Source: Alligator mississippiensis
Taxonomy: Eukaryota; Chordata; Crocodylia; Alligatoridae
DNA: 64,000 nucleotides
Direction of reading: 5' to 3'
Assembly (NCBI RefSeq): GCF_030867095.1
Contig: NC_081824.1
Coordinates: 47,898,882 to 47,962,881, forward strand
A program made the position numbers and the translations under genes. Within the stretch, counting starts at the first letter, position 1, and each line of letters starts with the position of its first letter. This document shows, piece after piece, positions 1-11,418 of the stretch. The notes beneath the pieces are model-generated. The model made no database searches. It had not been told where the DNA came from and was given only the letters and a program-made list of their open reading frames with translations.

Positions 1-9
1 GATGCTTAT

Positions 10-147
10 TTTTTCATAGGCAGGGAAATATCTGTGTTCTTACCCACAAAAAAGGAAAGCTTCTTTTCCCTTCCCTCAGCTGGCTGTAAAGGATGGTACA
101 TGATCAGTTCATTCAGGTCCCTTGTTGTTTCCACATACCTATCAATT
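10..147 (-). pseudogene. GSTA paralog, exon 5 remnant
   Basis: The minus strand from 147 reads as the fifth coding exon of an alpha-class glutathione S-transferase. It begins after a CAG acceptor (149-148) with IDRYVETTRDLNELI, matching [15 protein letters not shown] of the intact gene at 29-40 kb, and ends with an out-of-frame RYFPAYEK block. The segment is 138 bp against 142 bp in the intact copy. The net 4-bp loss lies just before RYFPAYEK and shifts the frame. The expected GT donor is AT (positions 9-8). Both changes argue for a dead copy. Exons 6 and 7 would lie left of the window. Together with the exon 3 remnant at 4661-4711 it marks a second GSTA unit on the same strand. Confidence 0.85.
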
Positions 148-279
148 CTGAATGAAAAAGCATGTTCATATTTGTTTCACCAACTGGCTTTTTTATTAGC
201 TTTTTTATTCATTCAGTGCAGGGTCAGGAGGCTAAATAACAGATGGATTACTACTAACCAATTACTATTCATCCTTCAT

Positions 280-3195
280 CAGTCCAATGGGACCACCCTT
301 CCTAGCAAGACATGGGATGGCCAGGGTGAGGGCGTATTTATACCCAGCATTGGTGTTGATCTAGTAAAGGATCACCTTGAGAGGCTGGACACCTTCAAGT
401 CAGCTGGTCCTGACAGATTACACCCTAGAGTACTCAAGGATCTGGTAGGTGTCATAGCCCAAACATTGGCAAAAATATTCGAAAACTCATGGTGCTCAGG
501 TGAAGTACCTGAAGACTGGAAGAAAGCCAATGTGGTAACCATCTTCAAGAAAGGGTCATAGATCCTGGTAATTACAGACCAGTCAGCTTGACCTCAATCC
601 CCGGTAAGATTATGGAGAAAATTATTAAGGGGACCCTTCTGGATAAGCTGGCTGAAGGCAACATCCTGAGGGATAGCCAGCACGGGTTTGTCATGGGTAG
701 GTCTTGCCTGACCAATCTCATCTCCTTCTATGACCAGGTGAAATATCACCTAGACAAGGGAGAAGAGATTGACATCATATATCTGGACTTTAAAAAAGCC
801 TTTGATCTGGTGTCCCATGACCTCTTCATGGAAAAATTGGCCAACTGTGGCCTTAGCTTCACCACAGTCCAATGGCTGGGAAATTGGCTTTGAGGTCAGA
901 CCCAGAGAATAGTGGTTGATGGTAGTGAATCATTATGGCACTCCATGACCAGTGGCATCCCCCAACACTCTGTCCTTTAACATCTTTATCAATGATGTGG
1001 ACATTGGTGTCAGAAGCGTACTGGCTAAGTTCGCTGATGACACTAAACTTTGGGGCATAGCTTCCACACCTGAGGACAGGCTAGTGATTCAGGCTGACTT
1101 GGATAAACTTAGTAAGTGGGCGGATACAACCCTAATTAAGTTCAATACCGATAAATGTAATCGGTATTCCCCCCCCCCCTCCGCAGCATACTTATAGGCC
1201 CAGCAGTGCTATGCTTGCTAGCACCATGGCTGAAAGAGACTTGGGGGTCATGATTGACCACAGGATGAACCAATGCGATGTCGCACCTGGTAAAGCAAAC
1301 CAAAATCTGGCTTGCATCCATAGATGCTTCTCAGGTAAATCTCAGGATGTCATCCTCCTGCTGTACTTGGCCTTGGTAAGGCTGCAGCTGGAGTACTGCA
1401 TCCAATTCTGGGCTCCACAATTCAAGAAGGATGTCAAGAAGCTTGAGAGAGTCCAGAGGAGAGCCATGTGCATGATCCGAGGGCAAGAGAATAGGCCTTA
1501 TGAAGAGAGGCTGAGAGCCATGGGGCTCTCCAGCCTGGAAAAGCACAGGCTCAGGGGCGACCTGGTGGCTGCCTATAAGTACATCAGGATCTGGGAGAAT
1601 GTCTGTTCACCAGAGCGCCCCAAGGAAAAACAAGAACCAATGGTCATAAACTCCTCCAAGTCCTTTTTAGGCTGGATGTGGCAAGGCACTGTTGGTGCCT
1701 GCCACTTTAAGACCTAGGCCAAGCAGCCAGCAGGTGCCTGATTGTGGTGGCCATTTTAGATCTCTGACCACCCATATAAACAGGGCAGTTCGCTGCTGGC
1801 AGGGAAGGCAACAACATTGCTTGGCTGCAAGGCTGCTGGTATCACCTAGAGGTAAGGGAGGAGCTGTAGGGGATGGTAAGGAGTCTCCTGGTCCTGGGCA
1901 TGACCTAAAACTGCACCCTGCCAGAAGTGGGTGGCCTGGTGGGGCTCTCAGTGGTGCAGGAGCCCCCAGAAAATGCCAAGCCAGTTACCACCTCGGGGAA
2001 AGGTAGGTAAGGGTACTTTAACCCTAGCTCTCACCTTCGGGTGGGTTGCGTATCATTGGAGGTAGTTGGGGGCCAGGCATGGCTGAGGCCACCTGAGCCC
2101 TGTGGGGTGCAAGACCCCAAGAGACCCTGAGGAGGGAGAGTGGCCACCTGAGCCCACCAGGGAATGAAGCCCCGTGGCTCCAAGTGAGGGGGCAGTGTAG
2201 AGCCCCAGTGTGGGGGGTGGAAATGAGGACGTGAGTAAGGGGTAGACCCAAAGAGGGGGTGGAGATGAAGTACCCCAGTCTGGGGGAGAAGAATCAAGCC
2301 CCAAGTGAAGGGGATGTTGTGGAGCCCCGAGGGAGGGGATAAGAACACCCTGGTGAGGAATGGCCCTAGAAAGGTGCCCCAGTTGGGGGCAGGGGAAGGA
2401 AAACCAGAGGGCTGAGTGCCCTGTATGTTTGTGTATATAGAGCTGCCCCCGGAAGAGGCTAGAGCAAACTTAGACCCGGTCGGGTAATTGGCTGGCCACT
2501 ACCCCGGTGAGGATCGTGGGAGAGGCCCAAAACACGGTACTTCTGCCACCCAAAGGATGGAATAGCTAAGCCTATGGCCTAAGGGGCCTGCTTCAAGAGG
2601 GAGCAAGGCAGAATAAGTTGTTGATGGATGAAAGAGACCCTGTAAGAGAGGGTTGAGTGTGTGAAGCCCAAGTGAGAGGCAGGCAGTATGAATGTGCGTG
2701 TGGCTGAGGCCTGATGATGTGGCCATAGCTTGCTCTGGCGGTAGGCCAGGAGCACAGTAACATCTGGATGCCTTCTGCGAGGCATGGGCTGCAGTGTAGT
2801 GAGGTACGGAGCTGCAGATAGCGCCCCTGGCATTGGGACAGAAATGGGCAGCCTCCCGCTTAATTAACATCATGTTAATTACTAAAAAGGCATGGCAGGA
2901 GAGTCAGGTGGGTGGCATGCCCATAGGCAAGTGGGGAACCTAGCACTGTGGCTAGGTGGAGAGTCCCACTTTGCCACACTGGACATAAGAAAAAATTTCT
3001 TTACTGTCCGAGCCCCCAAGACTCCCTCCTGAAATGGTGCAGGCACCTAGTCTGGACTCATTCAAGAAAAGTTTGGATGCTTATCTTGCTAGGGTCCTTT
3101 GACCCTAGCTGACTTCCTGCCCCTGGGGCAGGGGGCCAGACTTGATGATCTTTGAGGTCCCTTCCAGACCTAACATCTATGAAATTTATGAAATA
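280..3195 (+). mobile_element. CR1 LINE, degraded, split by an LTR
   Basis: This is a plus-strand CR1 non-LTR retrotransposon, 5'-truncated, carrying the reverse transcriptase part of ORF2. Visible blocks are AGPDRLHPRVLKDL (about 395-435), [14 protein letters not shown] (680-720), YLDFKKAFD (780-805), [10 protein letters not shown] with the catalytic ADD (1028-1056) and the C-terminal QLEYCIQFWAPQFKKD block (about 1387-1430). The frame is broken repeatedly: a stop near 560, another at 891, and a C-run near 1170. The 3' UTR resumes at 2979 after the LTR insertion and ends with CTATGAAATTTATGAAAT near 3190. The subfamily is the same as the copy at 41790-42797. The left boundary is approximate. 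Confidence 0.88.
1677..2978. mobile_element. Solo LTR-like fossil inside CR1
   Basis: This is a 1302-bp insert in the CR1 3' region. It begins TGTGGCAAGG and ends TTGCCACA, so it has TG...CA ends with a short terminal inverted repeat. It is flanked by a 5-bp direct duplication CTGGA (1672-1676 and 2979-2983), and the CR1 sequence continues on both sides. A TATA-like ATATAAAC lies near 1774. No internal retroviral coding region is seen, so it looks like a single LTR left by recombination. The family is not determined; a DNA transposon with 5-bp duplications is the alternative. It is younger than the CR1 it interrupts. Confidence 0.65.
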
Positions 3196-4660
3196 ATCAA
3201 AGTCAAAATGTACAAGTGTATCACCTCCTTTATCAGCATGGGTGAGAATCCTCTAAAATTAAAAATTTAGGTCAACATTTTCAAACTTAGGTGCTAACAG
3301 CTAGGGAAAGCTACCTACAGTAGGACTTCTACAACAAAATGAACAGGAAGCTAGGAGCCAGAGTAAATATCACACAATGTGTCCCATTAAGAATTAAGTT
3401 GGGATAATATGTTAGCTGTAACAACTAATATATGTGTTGGTGAGTGCACTGCAACACAATTTATTTGTTGTTGTTAATTAATTTGAAGGATGTTAGGACA
3501 CATCAGGAAACTTCTATCTGGTTGCCATAAAAATCCTTTCCCAACAAATTCAGTTTCTGAACAGTTCAGCACAAAGTTTTTCTGTAACCATGAAAAGGAT
3601 GCCCTTGATTTGGCCTGCAAGTATTGTGGGCTGCCTGTGTATTCCTTGCAGTTGCATTCTTCCTATAACAGCAGAACATCAGACTAAATATTGGCTTCTG
3701 CAGCAAGTTTTTACATGTTACCTGACTGGTTTAATGTGTCTTCTTTCAGTTCAAATATGTTAGGTGAAATTAACTCACTACACTTTTTTTTAGTTCTTCA
3801 AGGTGCCCTTGAGGACCATCCAGAAACTAGTGTAGAACATGGCAGTCCATGTCCTGAAGGAAGTGGGTTGCCAGGAGCACATTATTCCAGTGCCTGAGAA
3901 TCCTCCAATAAATTTCTGTGGGCAATTTAATGTGGTGGTTTTGACATAAAAAGACTCTACAAACCTAAGTTGATCATGATAATTAAGATCAACCTCCTGT
4001 AAGTACCATCAGTTTGCAAAGTTCATTTGGTAAAAACATATGGGAAGTTGGCTCTGGACCATAAGACCCCAAGCTTGGACATCTTCAGGAAGCATGGTAA
4101 GACCTTTTTATTTGGGCAGGCTTTTGGCAGGAGGGGCACTTTTCGGGGAGTCTGTTCTTTCTTACATTTTATTCTATCTTAATATTGTAACTGTTTTTTT
4201 TTTAATTTATCACAGGATGATTACATTAGAGTTCCACTGCTATAAAATTAGAGCAAACAGTGGACTAATAAATCATCTGAGTAATAAAAATCATCTTGCT
4301 ACAGTAAGAAGCAAAGCTTTTTTGGTGGTATCTTTATTGGACCACGTAGCAGGGACAAATTCTTGGGCACAAAATGCCTTTCCTCAGGCCTGGGAAAGAA
4401 GCAGATACAGCCCAAGCTAAATTTCTCTCACAAGTGTACAGAGTTCATCTAATAGTAAAAACCGAAAACTTGCTTCCCTTCACATAGTCCCTGGACTATC
4501 ACAGCTCTGCCAGCACTCCAACCCTACTACTTGCTAAAGTGTGAATTTGTCATATGTCACAATGCAGAATACATATCCTTTTAAAACATGACAATTTTTT
4601 TTCAGATATACAATGGGATGTACAAACAATTCAATTAAAATTTTAATTAAAGAAGCTTAC
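3196..4660. other. Unassigned AT-rich stretch
   Basis: In the decayed GSTA unit this is where exon 4 should lie, between the exon 5 and exon 3 remnants. I searched both strands for the exon 4 signature (QVP...EIDG...QT) and did not find it. Apart from the interspersed repeat at 4318-4480, nothing else is recognisable. Confidence 0.5.
4318..4480. repeat. Interspersed repeat fragment (TTTATTGGACCA type)
   Basis: The segment contains 'tctttattggaccacgtag' and 'cctcaggcctgggaaag', an arrangement I recall from abundant reptilian interspersed repeats. It lies between the two GSTA remnants. The element class is not established, and the boundaries are approximate. Confidence 0.4.
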
Positions 4661-4711
4661 CCGTTGCAGCTTTAAAAGATCTTCTCTTATCTCCTGTAAA
4701 TGTTCTTCAAA
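4661..4711 (-). pseudogene. GSTA paralog, exon 3 remnant
   Basis: The minus strand reads FEEHLQEIREDLLKLQR followed at once by GTAAGC. It aligns with exon 3 of the intact GSTA ([17 protein letters not shown] plus one base). The length is 51 bp instead of the conserved 52, so splicing at the visible GT would change phase. The acceptor reads CTAT where the intact gene has CTAG, so the AG is gone. It lies about 4.5 kb upstream (in gene direction) of the exon 5 remnant, similar to the intact gene's spacing. No exon 2 remnant was found. Confidence 0.8.
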
Positions 4712-6384
4712 ATAGAAAAGAAACAGGTAAAAAGAGATTGCATGCATTAACCAGGAGTCACATAAGAAGATTAATAGATACTTGTTTGGGGATATTTCAC
4801 TTTAAGGCAGTCAAAGTTTTTGAAACATTCAGTGTTTGCAAACAGCTCTGCCTGTATCCCGTCCTCCCTTTGCCTCTTCATACATCAGGCATACTTGTTG
4901 GATTGTGGTTAGACCTGCCCAAACATAGAAGGTGGTCAGAAGACTTAGCACAATTTCTTTTGTGCAAGGCCATCACACAATATTTTTACACTCATGTTGG
5001 GCAAAACATGGCGTGTTTAGCAAGCCATAGTGCAGTAGGATATGGAGAAGGAAAATCACTTGCTGCAGTAATTGGACTATACTCCATGGTTTTGCCACAA
5101 CCTTTGGGAAAGAAGAAAGAAGATTGTACAGCTACAGGAGTCCCCAGAAATGTCCTAGCTCACAGAAAACCTACTGGTTATCCTTTTGGAGAGCCAACAT
5201 GAAAAATCTTGGCATCAGTGATTCTTGAAGATAGCACTACATTCAGAAAGCCATTTGGGCCCTCAGGAAGATTCTTTTAATCAATCACCATTTCTCAAGA
5301 CTTGGTATATACATGTTGGATTCAAGTTTTAAAAATATTGAAGAGCATCCTGATATAGTTTATATTTCTTAGTATTCTGGAATTCCTCTGTATCCTAACC
5401 TGGAATTAAAACTTGGAAAAGTCTGTCCATAGTACTGTGGGAAGCGGCAATGGAACTTTTTTACTGTCTTTTGCTCCCTTTTCCCTTATGTTGCTGTATA
5501 TCCATCACTTCCAAGATGGTTTACTATACTTCTTCTGTTCATACTAGTTCAGCAAGCAGGATTCTTGTGTGTGATGAAATTCCATGACAAACACTGTTTT
5601 TGTAAGGTTTTTTCTTCAGATCAAGGGCAATATTTCATGAGATCAGTTGGTCTCAGGAGATGATGTTCCATCCCAAATCATAGGTGAATACAGGCCCTTC
5701 TTCTCTAGTTTTGATTCAGTCTGGAACCAAACCAGATGAGTTTTGTCAGACTTAGCTACTTCAACCTGACCATACTCTCTCTACAAAAAACTCAGCCTTG
5801 TTCCCTGTCTAGGGAGTGTGAAGTAATCACAAACATGCATGTAATGAACTGGATGTCTAAAGTGTTGCTTTGGAAGAGAAAAGGAAATGATCAAAACTCA
5901 GCAATTGAAATTAAAAATTAAGATTTTTCCCAGGTGATAGACTGAAAATCACAAGCAAATCTTATACAATGGAATTGCAAGCTATCATTATTCAGGATTT
6001 TGAGGAATGATTTCTAAAATAGCAACATAAACATGGCAATACCCATCAGGAAAGATGATTTACAATAGATCAGGAGTCCAAAAAGACAACACTATTAGTA
6101 TCCTTATTAATGGAGATGATGAGCCTAAGGTACCATTGTACATCACATGTATTTCACTTTCAATCTTCCCAACATTCGGATAACAAAGGAGAATTTTGCC
6201 ATTTCATGGTTCATTTAGACAAAGGTAACTGAAGTGTGCACAGGAGGGCTCCATGCACTAGTCAGACAGCATGTTACAGCATTCGAAAGGAGTGTCACTG
6301 TGGTTGTGAGAGAACCTTTTTTAAAATAGTTCAAGAATTTGATGACTTCTAGTAATAATTTCCAGTTCACTAAAAAAATAGAGG
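4712..6384. other. No identifiable feature
   Basis: AT-rich DNA. A 154-codon open frame at 4738-5202 (+) matches nothing I know and lacks splice or start context. I see no repeat ends or gene signatures, and no exon 2 of the decayed GSTA unit. Confidence 0.4.
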
Positions 6385-6755
6385 TGTGTACAGAAGTGCT
6401 CCATGCATGTTTTACAGTGATGTAATTTAGAGCACTTGTTAAGCTCTATAAAGTCACAGCTATAACATAACAAAAGTGCAGTGTTTGATTGTGGGGAGGG
6501 GAGCCAACGAACCTCCCTGCACTTTCCAGGCTATGATGCAGGGGGCGTTCTGTAGCCTCCTGGAGCTTCGCCACTGGTCAGAAATTTGACCAGTGTACAG
6601 AAGTTATTTAAAGTCCTGTACATTGCTCAAGTAACATACCTCATTTAACAAGGGTTAAAGCACTGTACCCATTTAAGTGCTGTAAAACCATGCACTTCTA
6701 TTAAGTTACAGCAATAAAGCACTTTACATGGTGATAAAAGCAACTTCAGTACACA
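6385..6755. mobile_element. MITE with terminal inverted repeats
   Basis: The left end TGTGTACAGAAGTGC and the right end, read on the other strand as TGTGTACTGAAGTTGC, form a terminal inverted repeat. Repeated motifs such as GTTTTACAG occur in both arms. There is no coding capacity. The superfamily is not assigned and no clear target duplication is seen. Confidence 0.55.
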
Positions 6756-7318
6756 ACTCAATCTGTACATTGTTTGTTACCATAGGCGACTGGTAGGAGA
6801 GTATGGGGGGGCGTGTACCCTCCTGACAGGGCCGTCCCCACTGCTGATGCCACAGGTGGTGTCTGCAGGTGCTTGCCAGCTCCATCCCCACGGCTGGTGG
6901 CGTCTGTGGATGCTTGCCAGCTCTGTCCCCAGTGCTGCCATCGGCATCTGTGGGTGTTCACCATCTCTGTCCCCACCGCTGCTGCTGGCTTCTGTGGGTG
7001 CCCGCCCCCAGACTCGGGAAACAGCAGGCACCCATGTTTGCTACTTTCTACTCATAGAATTAGCCTTGCTAGCACTCATTTGGTTATAATATTGTCATTC
7101 CTTATCACATCCATGGAAAACCATTTCTTTTAATAGTGATGTAGAACTCAGGTAATAAACTCAGAACCATGGAACACAACCCTAAGTGTAAACCCAGGCA
7201 GATTTAGAGACATTAATAGAGCTATAATGTTTATATCACCTGAGGTTCTGGCCGTGTGTTTTCTCTAAATGTAATACTAAAGAGAAAAGTTGCAGCATAT
7301 AAAAAATATTGCTTTAAG

Positions 7319-8360
7319 ACTGGCTTGTCCAACATACAGCCCGTGGGCTGCCATGTGGCCTGCCAAGCTGTTTTCTGAGACCCAAGGTGCTGCGACAGGA
7401 AATGAAAGTAAACACTGCTTACTTTTGTTCCCACCCCTTGTCCCTCCCTCAACCCCTCAGCAGGTGACCTGTGAACATGGACTACGAGGTAGTTGGCTGC
7501 CCAGTGACTGCTGACCCTCTCCGTGGGGAGAGCAGGGCCCCTCTCTCAGCTCCCCTGACTGCAGCCATGGAGGCTGGGGTGGGTGAGCTCGCACCAGGCG
7601 GGTCCCAGGGCCCGGGCCGAGGTGCCCCCCGCCCCCTCCATGCCCATCACGCAGCTCCTTTAAGCCCCATGCTGGGGGCGGTCCGCACTGCATCGGAGGG
7701 GAAGAGGCAGCACAGTCCAGTGTGGGGCTGAGCACACGAGCGTGAAACATGGCTGCCTGGCTGTCAGCAGGGCCGTGTCCCTGGGTGGGATGCTGAGGAG
7801 CCTGTGCGGGGGTGCCACACGCATGCGTGCACTCATGAGGAGGAAGCACAAGGTCACACTCGCACCTTCCTCCTCCTCCTCCATAGGAGCCGGGGGTGAA
7901 GAGGGAGGCAGGCTGTGCACACGTGGCCATGTGTGAAGACCAGGCTCCTCATCCCTGATGGAGCTGGGCAGTGTCCTGAGGCGTAGCTTCTCCTCCTCTT
8001 CCTCCTCCTCACTGCTGCTGCTGGAGGCCAACAGCCGGCTGCTCCTCCATGGCTTCCTCTACCTGGTGCTGTACCCTGCTTTATGCTTCTTTCATTCACT
8101 GAGAAGTGAGTAGAAGAGAAAGTGTTTATTTTAGTCAAGTGTTTGGTATTATTTCATTGTTGCTTTTATATTGTTTTTATTTTGGATTTTAAACCACATT
8201 TCCAGACCCATTTCATTGTCACTTCCTGCAACTTCATTGGTGTCAAAGGTCACGTGATGTGATACCTCTTCCTGTGAGGTCTTTGAATGTGGCTCGCTGG
8301 CCCACTGGGTGATAAAAAGTTCATGATCTGGCCCCACATTCAAAAAGGCTGGACAACCCT
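7319..8360. mobile_element. Non-autonomous hAT element
   Basis: The ends are CTGGCTTGTCCAACA and, on the opposite strand, AGGGTTGTCCAGCC, typical of hAT termini. A perfect 8-bp target duplication GCTTTAAG lies at 7311-7318 and 8361-8368. The interior is GC-rich with CCTCCT runs. The open frames in it are composition artefacts with no transposase motif. Confidence 0.85.
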
Positions 8361-8368
8361 GCTTTAAG

Positions 8369-9239
8369 ATCTACTGTAATTTCACATTTGTTTCAAGATG
8401 TCTGAAGCACCATGCATATGATATAACTAGTGAGCTGTCAACTAGTGCTATTTGTCAAAGAATAACCAGAATAGAATAAGGGACAGAGTTCATTTGTGAA
8501 CAAACTCCCTTCCTCCGAGTGTTAGTGTAATCAGAAATATGTGCTGGGTGCTGTGCTAGCTAACAATTAGCTTTTCACTCAGGGAACAGACTACCTAAAA
8601 GTTAATAAATTATGCACTGAGGATAGTGCCTACTTTAGCACATTTTCTCCAGCAACCATTTGTTATAGCAGTAAGAAACAAAATATTAAGGAAAACATTT
8701 TCTTTCCTTCAGCACAAAACATCTGTCTTTCTTCCTCAGCCCCAGCCACCTCCGGTTTTACCAGAAAGGCATTATGATTTGGATTACAGAGAAGCTCTGT
8801 TTCATCTTATTTGGCGAGTTGTTTCACTGCCTGCTCTGCTATGTAAGCCAACCTGTTTAGAAGGAACAGTTTCTCAATTCTGTCTTTGCATTCAAAATTA
8901 TGCTGCCTCTCTTCCAGGCTCTCTTCCTTATGCCAGTCTGTTCTTACACAAGCCCTTTTTTCAGAAATGTTTCCCAATCTCACTAATACCAGTTCAGGCT
9001 CCACCAACAGAAGTATAGACATAGATGGAGCAGAGGGTTGGTAGATGGATCTACCAGTGTCTTGGACACTATGACTAGGGACAGACATTCAAAAAGTCTG
9101 AGCCTGAATTGATTCAATCTTTGCAGGTTAGTCTAAACTACAGAGATTGAACCAATTTGCAAGTGGATAGACATTCATTTTTCATTCCGGAAATGCAGAT
9201 ATATGCCTGCAGTGGCTCAGGCCAGAAGCCTAGGGGCAT
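8369..9239. other. No identifiable gene
   Basis: Single-copy-looking AT-rich DNA. A 130-codon frame (8626-9018, +) has no recognisable domain. The segment from about 9070 on (ACTAGGGACAGACATTC) looks like the end of an interspersed element, but no partner end was found. Confidence 0.35.
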
Positions 9240-10660
9240 TAGAGCAAGTTCTCCCTTCCCTTCCTCAGGGAGGCTGAGCTGGGGGGAAGTGGGGGGGGGG
9301 ATGTGGTCAGCCCCAGGAGGGACTGAGTATGACTGAGAAGGGTTTTAAACCCCCACCTTGGCCTGTAGGGTTCAGAAGGTGGGGGAAGAGGGAGTATTGC
9401 CAGATGGGGGCATGGCCAGATCCCCATAGTGGGGGAGGAGGAGGAGACCCCTGCCTGTTGCAGTGGCTCCCTGACAGCTGGGAGCAATCCAGGCACACAG
9501 CTTTGCTGCCTGGCCCTTTAGCGGGACTCTTTCCCCTCATCTTCCTCCCTCTCCCTGGCCACCGCAGGGCAGGGAGAAGGGCTCTGTACAGTGCTGCCCA
9601 GCCCCAGAGGGGTACTCTTCCCCCACCTCCTTCTCCTTGCTGCCACTGACGTGAGGAGGGGAGGTCTGTGCAGTGCTGCGCAGTCCCAGAGGGGGACTCT
9701 TTTCCTTCCTCCTCCCCCTGTGCTGCCACTGCAGGGGGGTGGGGGGGGGAGGGCTCTGCATGGCGCTGCCTGCTTCAGCCCAGCCTGGGTGCGGGGAGTG
9801 GCTATCACTAAGCCACAGCCACTGGAAAGGGCCCTGCCTCTGCAGCCTGGGCTGGTCCTGCTCAGCCCTGGCTGAGGCTGCTGCAAGGCAGGATTGGCGT
9901 GGCCCAGTCTGTGGGCGTGCGGCCCTTCCCAGTGGCTGCAGCTCAGTACTAGGGAAGCTGCCAGCAGCTGCACAGAGCCCCCCTCCCCACCCCGTGGTGG
10001 CTGTGGGGGAGGAGAAGGAGGAAGAGCCCCCCTCCATCACCACACAGAGCCCCCCCCACCCTGTGGTGGGGGGGCAGAGGGGAGAGAGTTCCCCTCTGGG
10101 GCCAGGCAGCACCACACAGAGCCCCCCCCCCTCCACCCTGCTCTGTGGTGGTGAGGGGGGAGAAAGGGGTCTGTTCCACCCTGGTTGCGGGCCCCTGGTG
10201 GGAAGAGGGGGAATTAACTCTCTCCCTGTCCCCTTAGCATTAACAGGGCCATTCTGGGGTGGCTGCAGTTCCTACTGGTGGGATGGGGAAGGGAGGGGGG
10301 AAATAAACTCCCTCCATGCTTGCAGTCCTTGGGGTACCCTGACAGAGGCTGCTGTCCCTTCCCCTCACCTTGCTGCTCCAGTGGTGGGGTTGGGGGCGGG
10401 GACATAGCCAGCATGGACCCATTAAGGCAAAGGGGGAGGGAGGAGGTTAATTCTGTCCCTTCTTCCCCCGGCACAGCAGCCGGAATCTGCCAGACCCGGC
10501 TGCTGCCTCTGCTGCTCACCTGTAGATGGGCAGACCCCAGCTGCAGTGGGAGTGGGGGAGCAGAAGGAGGGAAGAATTAACCCCCTCCCTGCCCACTTTG
10601 CCTTAATAGGGCTGCCCCTGCTCAGCCTCGAGAGCAGAGAGGTGGGGCCAGCCCTGCTCT
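9240..10660. repeat. GC-rich degenerate repeat block
   Basis: Strongly G/C-rich sequence with recurring blocks such as 'ccccagagggg' and 'ctctgcacagtgctgcc', spaced roughly 80-100 bp apart, in a window that is otherwise AT-rich. CpG is not enriched to the eye, so this is not an obvious CpG-island promoter. It is probably the interior of a transposon or a decayed minisatellite. Long open frames on both strands reflect composition. Confidence 0.5.
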
Positions 10661-11418
10661 CTGGGGCCAGCCCAGGGCTTCAGAGCAAGCTGAGATGCTG
10701 GAGGACTCTGGTTTAACTTAAATCAGCAAGGACACAAGTTCCATAAACCAATTTGACCCAAATTAGTTAAATTTGATTCTACATTCAACAGGTTTTTCTT
10801 AAACCAGGCCATTTTGAAGTTGGTTTATGTGCACTGAACTTATGTTATGTTACAGGTTTAACCAGTTACGTTATGTTACAGGTTAACCAGTCTGATCATT
10901 TAAACCAGTTATTGTGTAATTTCTGTATCTAGGCTATGTCCTCCCACCTGCTCAGGGCCAGGCTACACAACTCAGCCATAAAAGTGTTGGCAAGTCTACA
11001 CTAGTGTTGTAGCAACAGTGGGATTAAGCATTGTTAGTGGAATTAAGTAGCAATAGGGGAATTAAGTAGTGGCAATGGTCAAAAGACACATAGCATACAG
11101 AAAGCTTTGTGTCCTCACAAATTACATGTCCTGGTCCTGTTTGAATTTTTTTTTTTTTTTTACCTTTTTACCTACTGATAATGAGCAACTGAATCACTGA
11201 ATTACTTTTTATGTCTACAAACATAGTAAGGAAATCTATCACAACAATTCTACTACTATTGCATTCCTTAGCCCCACTGAAGTTATTGTCAAATGGTGAA
11301 AGAAATGTCCTGTGCATCTCTAAGGCTCAGTACTTACTATTTATTCATCCTAACTTGTCCCAAGCTCTTGAAACAATTTGAGTTGTCAAATTATAGAGCT
11401 TTGGAATTCCATCTATGT
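10661..11418. other. Unassigned AT-rich flank
   Basis: The stretch contains short internal repeats around 'gttatgttacaggttaaccag' (10840-10890) and an oligo-T run near 11148. No gene or complete element is recognised. Confidence 0.35.

Noticed and set aside
4738-5202. 154-codon frame (+)
   Set aside because: No recognisable family, no repeat support, no splice or promoter context, and nearby frames are full of stops. Treated as chance.
7457-8138. Open frames up to 157 codons
   Set aside because: They lie inside the hAT element at 7319-8360, are driven by CCTCCT runs, and have no transposase signature.
9307-10519. Many overlapping 80-240 codon frames on both strands
   Set aside because: GC-rich low-complexity DNA opens all frames. 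The proteins are Gly/Pro/Ser-rich and have no conserved motif or splice context.
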